This document shows positions 6,634-8,256 of a stretch of 8,256 nt of DNA, piece by piece; the first letter of the stretch is position 1, and each line of letters opens with the position of its first letter. This stretch comes from JABCPE02 sp963519075 (GTDB lineage: Bacteria > Bacteroidota > Bacteroidia > Flavobacteriales > Weeksellaceae): NCBI GenBank assembly GCA_963519075.1, contig CAUQMH010000066.1, positions 1-8,256 of the forward strand. The letters run 5' to 3'. Made by a program: the position numbers and the translations under genes. Under the pieces are notes generated by a model. It had not been told where the DNA came from, did not search any database, and was given only the letters and a program-made list of their open reading frames with translations.

Positions 6634-6647
6634 ACGATTTAAAACCG

Positions 6648-6690
6648 AAAAAAGCCCTTTTCAAACAACATTTGTCTAAAAAAGGCTTTT
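6648..6690 (-). terminator. Terminator of the 471-residue exported protein gene
   Basis: AAAAGCC (6650-6656) pairs with GGCTTTT (6684-6690), extended by TTTT (6658-6661) with AAAA (6680-6683) past a bulged base. CAAA (6662-6665) can also pair with TTTG (6671-6674) around CAACA. On the minus strand the hairpin follows the stop codon at 6703-6705 by 12 bases and ends in a TTTTTT run, as an intrinsic terminator should. The A and T tails also complement each other, so weak termination on the other strand is possible. Confidence 0.75.
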
Positions 6691-6702
6691 AATCATTATA
6701 TG

Positions 6703-8118
6703 TTAATCCAAATTTTCTATAAGTGTGCGCAGATTTTTCAAATCTTTTTTGGATAATGAAGGGCGAAGTTTTTCTATCTCCAAGACACTTCTTCGCAGCG
6801 CATCCAGCGTGCCGTCATAGTAGACATTATCCACCTTTGGATAAAGGTATAAATCACATGTCTGACCCATGAAATGCAGCAACTGTTTCTTCAGTTCCTC
6901 GTTTTCAAAAACAGAAACCTGTCCATAGATATCGCTGCAGAACTGCGGAATGGCTTGTTTTAGGTTTTCTGATTTCAAGGCAACATCAAGAGCCAAATTC
7001 GGTTTTTTCTCCATATGCATGGTCTTGTAGGCTGAACTGTATTTAGGGAACTCTCTTGCTTCCGCTTCAAATTCTTCTGGTTCAAGAGCTCTCACCTCAG
7101 TTGCCTCCTCTATCTTCGGTGCTTTTTCAGGGTCAAACGCCTCCACTTCTTTCACATATTCCTTAAAGAATTTCATCAGTTTTTTATACTCTTCCTTGCT
7201 TATATGTTTGGTTTTCAAATGGTTTTTTAGGATTGATTTATAATTTAATTTCAGAAGTGCTATAGTTTTTTTTCTGCCCTCTCCCAATTTATAATCTTCT
7301 TCATTGTCGCCAAAAGCTACAATCTGATAAAATAGTGCTACATTATCTAAACCATTGTTTTTATATGCATTCGTACTATATACATTCAGCAAAGGATCAA
7401 CAGCATAGCCTTCTTCTGATGCATCAATCGCTGAACAATCATGTTCTTCTTCTCCTCTTGCTTCTGTTATTGCTTCTGCTTTTTTCTCTCTTTCAATAAA
7501 ACCTTTTTCTATCTGCTTGGTATCCAGAGTCATAGACAAATTCAAAGGTTCATTTTTAGCTAAATTAAAGGTAACCTTATCTCCCTTTTCTTTAATAGAT
7601 ATAGAAAGTATCAGACCTTTTTTAGTATTTCCGCTGAATACTTTACTAAAATTGTCAAAACTGCTGGTTTCATCCACACAGACCTCCATAATAATTTTTT
7701 CTTCTTCACTCAAAACTCCATCGTAGTAGTTACAAGAAACTCCTCCTACTTTTCCTTTGTTATTAGTTTTAGTAAAATCAACCTTAATGTCTACATCTTC
7801 TATACTTAGAGGACTCATTGCTATGGTTCTGTCCACTGGATCTATCGTCGTCCAGAAAGGAGATTTTTTCCCAAAAAACACATAGTAACTACCGATAGCA
7901 TACGGATAATCTTCCATTTTAGGTTTAATTCTCAGCATACCATATGATGAGGAATGATAATACTCCAAAGCGCCCAATTCATCCAGAATTCTTCTAGCTT
8001 CTTTACCATTGGCTGCATCCTGTTCGTAGACTAGTTTTCTATCAAATTTCACGGTTTCCATCTGCCCAAAAACAAGCGAAACCACGAATAAACCGAATGT
8101 AAAAAATAGTTTTTTCAT
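6703..8118 (-). CDS. Exported protein of unknown function
   Basis: I do not recognise the family. The 471-residue product has a clear Sec signal peptide: MKK, a hydrophobic stretch to about residue 17, and a V-F-G site with cleavage predicted after Gly18, leaving Gln19 as the mature N-terminus. No lipobox, later membrane segment or obvious type IX secretion C-terminal domain is seen, so a periplasmic location is likeliest. Residues about 20-205 look strand-rich (YPYAIGSYYVFFGKK, KVGGVSCNYYDGVL), a charged linker with many Glu and Lys follows (205-230), and the rest appears mainly helical, including an acidic stretch EAFDPEKAPKIEEATEVRAL (326-345). Five cysteines (129, 147, 228, 394, 421) could allow disulfides. 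It appears monocistronic, with its own terminator and upstream region. Confidence 0.8.
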   Translation of the reverse strand: MKKLFFTFGLFVVSLVFGQMETVKFDRKLVYEQDAANGKEARRILDELGALEYYHSSSYGMLRIKPKMEDYPYAIGSYYVFFGKKSPFWTTIDPVDRTIAMSPLSIEDVDIKVDFTKTNNKGKVGGVSCNYYDGVLSEEEKIIMEVCVDETSSFDNFSKVFSGNTKKGLILSISIKEKGDKVTFNLAKNEPLNLSMTLDTKQIEKGFIEREKKAEAITEARGEEEHDCSAIDASEEGYAVDPLLNVYSTNAYKNNGLDNVALFYQIVAFGDNEEDYKLGEGRKKTIALLKLNYKSILKNHLKTKHISKEEYKKLMKFFKEYVKEVEAFDPEKAPKIEEATEVRALEPEEFEAEAREFPKYSSAYKTMHMEKKPNLALDVALKSENLKQAIPQFCSDIYGQVSVFENEELKKQLLHFMGQTCDLYLYPKVDNVYYDGTLDALRRSVLEIEKLRPSLSKKDLKNLRTLIENLD

Positions 8119-8158
8119 AATATTTTATTTTAATCTGTTATCTTAAAAAATTACCCAA

Positions 8159-8166
8159 CTAAATTA
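8159..8166 (-). promoter_or_regulatory. Possible -7 box upstream of the exported protein
   Basis: On the minus strand this reads TAATTTAG, one mismatch from TAnnTTTG, 40 bases before the ATG. No convincing TTG is found at the usual -33 distance; that position falls inside the inverted repeat at 8170-8215. Weak evidence alone, more plausible because no other box is seen between the gene and the window end. Confidence 0.3.
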
Positions 8167-8169
8167 AGG

Positions 8170-8215
8170 TTTTTTCAGAAACGAATAAAATATTTTTTCG
8201 TTTTTCTGCAAAAAA
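8170..8215. repeat. Imperfect inverted repeat upstream of the exported protein gene
   Basis: The left arm TTTTTTCAGAAACGAA (8170-8185) pairs with a right arm that begins TTCG (8197-8200), continues TTTCTG (8203-8208) and ends AAAAAA (8210-8215), with a 2-base bulge at 8201-8202 and a 1-base bulge at 8209. That gives about 16 pairs. Neither strand has a clear U-run after the hairpin, so it is not a standard terminator. It lies just upstream of the -7-like box at 8159-8166, where it could be an operator, or a 3' element of a gene beyond the window. Confidence 0.5.
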
Positions 8216-8256
8216 GCACTATAGCTCTGTAATCATAGGTATAACTATAGACTTGT

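Noticed and set aside
6581..6647. A purine riboswitch before purC
   Set aside because: The leader implied by the promoter-like box is under 20 bases and no paired structure is seen.
1..8256. A defence system, mobile element or other novel multi-gene system
   Set aside because: No transposase, integrase, nuclease, toxin, array of spaced repeats or target duplication is visible, and nearly all genes fall into known housekeeping families.

Overview
The window looks like ordinary chromosome from a Bacteroidota, class Flavobacteriia, probably a Chryseobacterium-like Weeksellaceae relative. The case rests on an AT-rich composition, several recognisable flavobacterial protein types (a short mevalonate kinase of the 'FYAKILLFGEY' type, a deoxynucleoside kinase, a plant-type glutaminyl cyclase lipoprotein), weak Shine-Dalgarno sequences, and upstream TAnnTTTG-like -7 boxes typical of this phylum. 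I cannot name a species. All genes but one lie on the minus strand.

Region 1 (1-3333, minus): a tightly packed cluster that reads SRPBCC-fold protein, a two-domain membrane protein (siroheme-synthase-like nucleotide-binding domain fused to a TSUP/TauE-SafE transporter), a GHMP kinase of mevalonate-kinase type, then a UbiA-type prenyltransferase. Gaps are only 3, 13 and 11 bases, so one transcript is likely. The last gene is broken: its N-terminal half ends at a TAG at 409-411 and its C-terminal half continues in another frame to the window edge. The kinase and the prenyltransferase plausibly both serve isoprenoid metabolism.

Region 2 (3334-4016): a 40-bp divergent intergenic region followed by the only plus-strand gene, a NUDIX hydrolase. 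It ends at a symmetrical terminator shared with the convergent gene on the other side.

Region 3 (4017-5857, minus): a lipoprotein glutaminyl-peptide cyclotransferase followed after 50 bases by a deoxynucleoside kinase, possibly co-transcribed, preceded by a good -7 box.

Region 4 (5832-8256, minus): purC (SAICAR synthase, purine biosynthesis) with its own promoter-like sequence and terminator. Upstream of it is a 471-residue exported protein of unknown function, with its own terminator and a long inverted repeat in its upstream region.

Most genes are housekeeping, and I found no CRISPR array, insertion sequence, tRNA, rRNA, phage gene or defence system. The points most worth a second look are the lesion in the prenyltransferase gene, the dehydrogenase-like domain that lacks its family's catalytic Asp and is fused to a transporter, the predicted mature N-terminal Gln of the exported protein in the same window as a glutaminyl cyclase, and the inverted repeat at 8170-8215.
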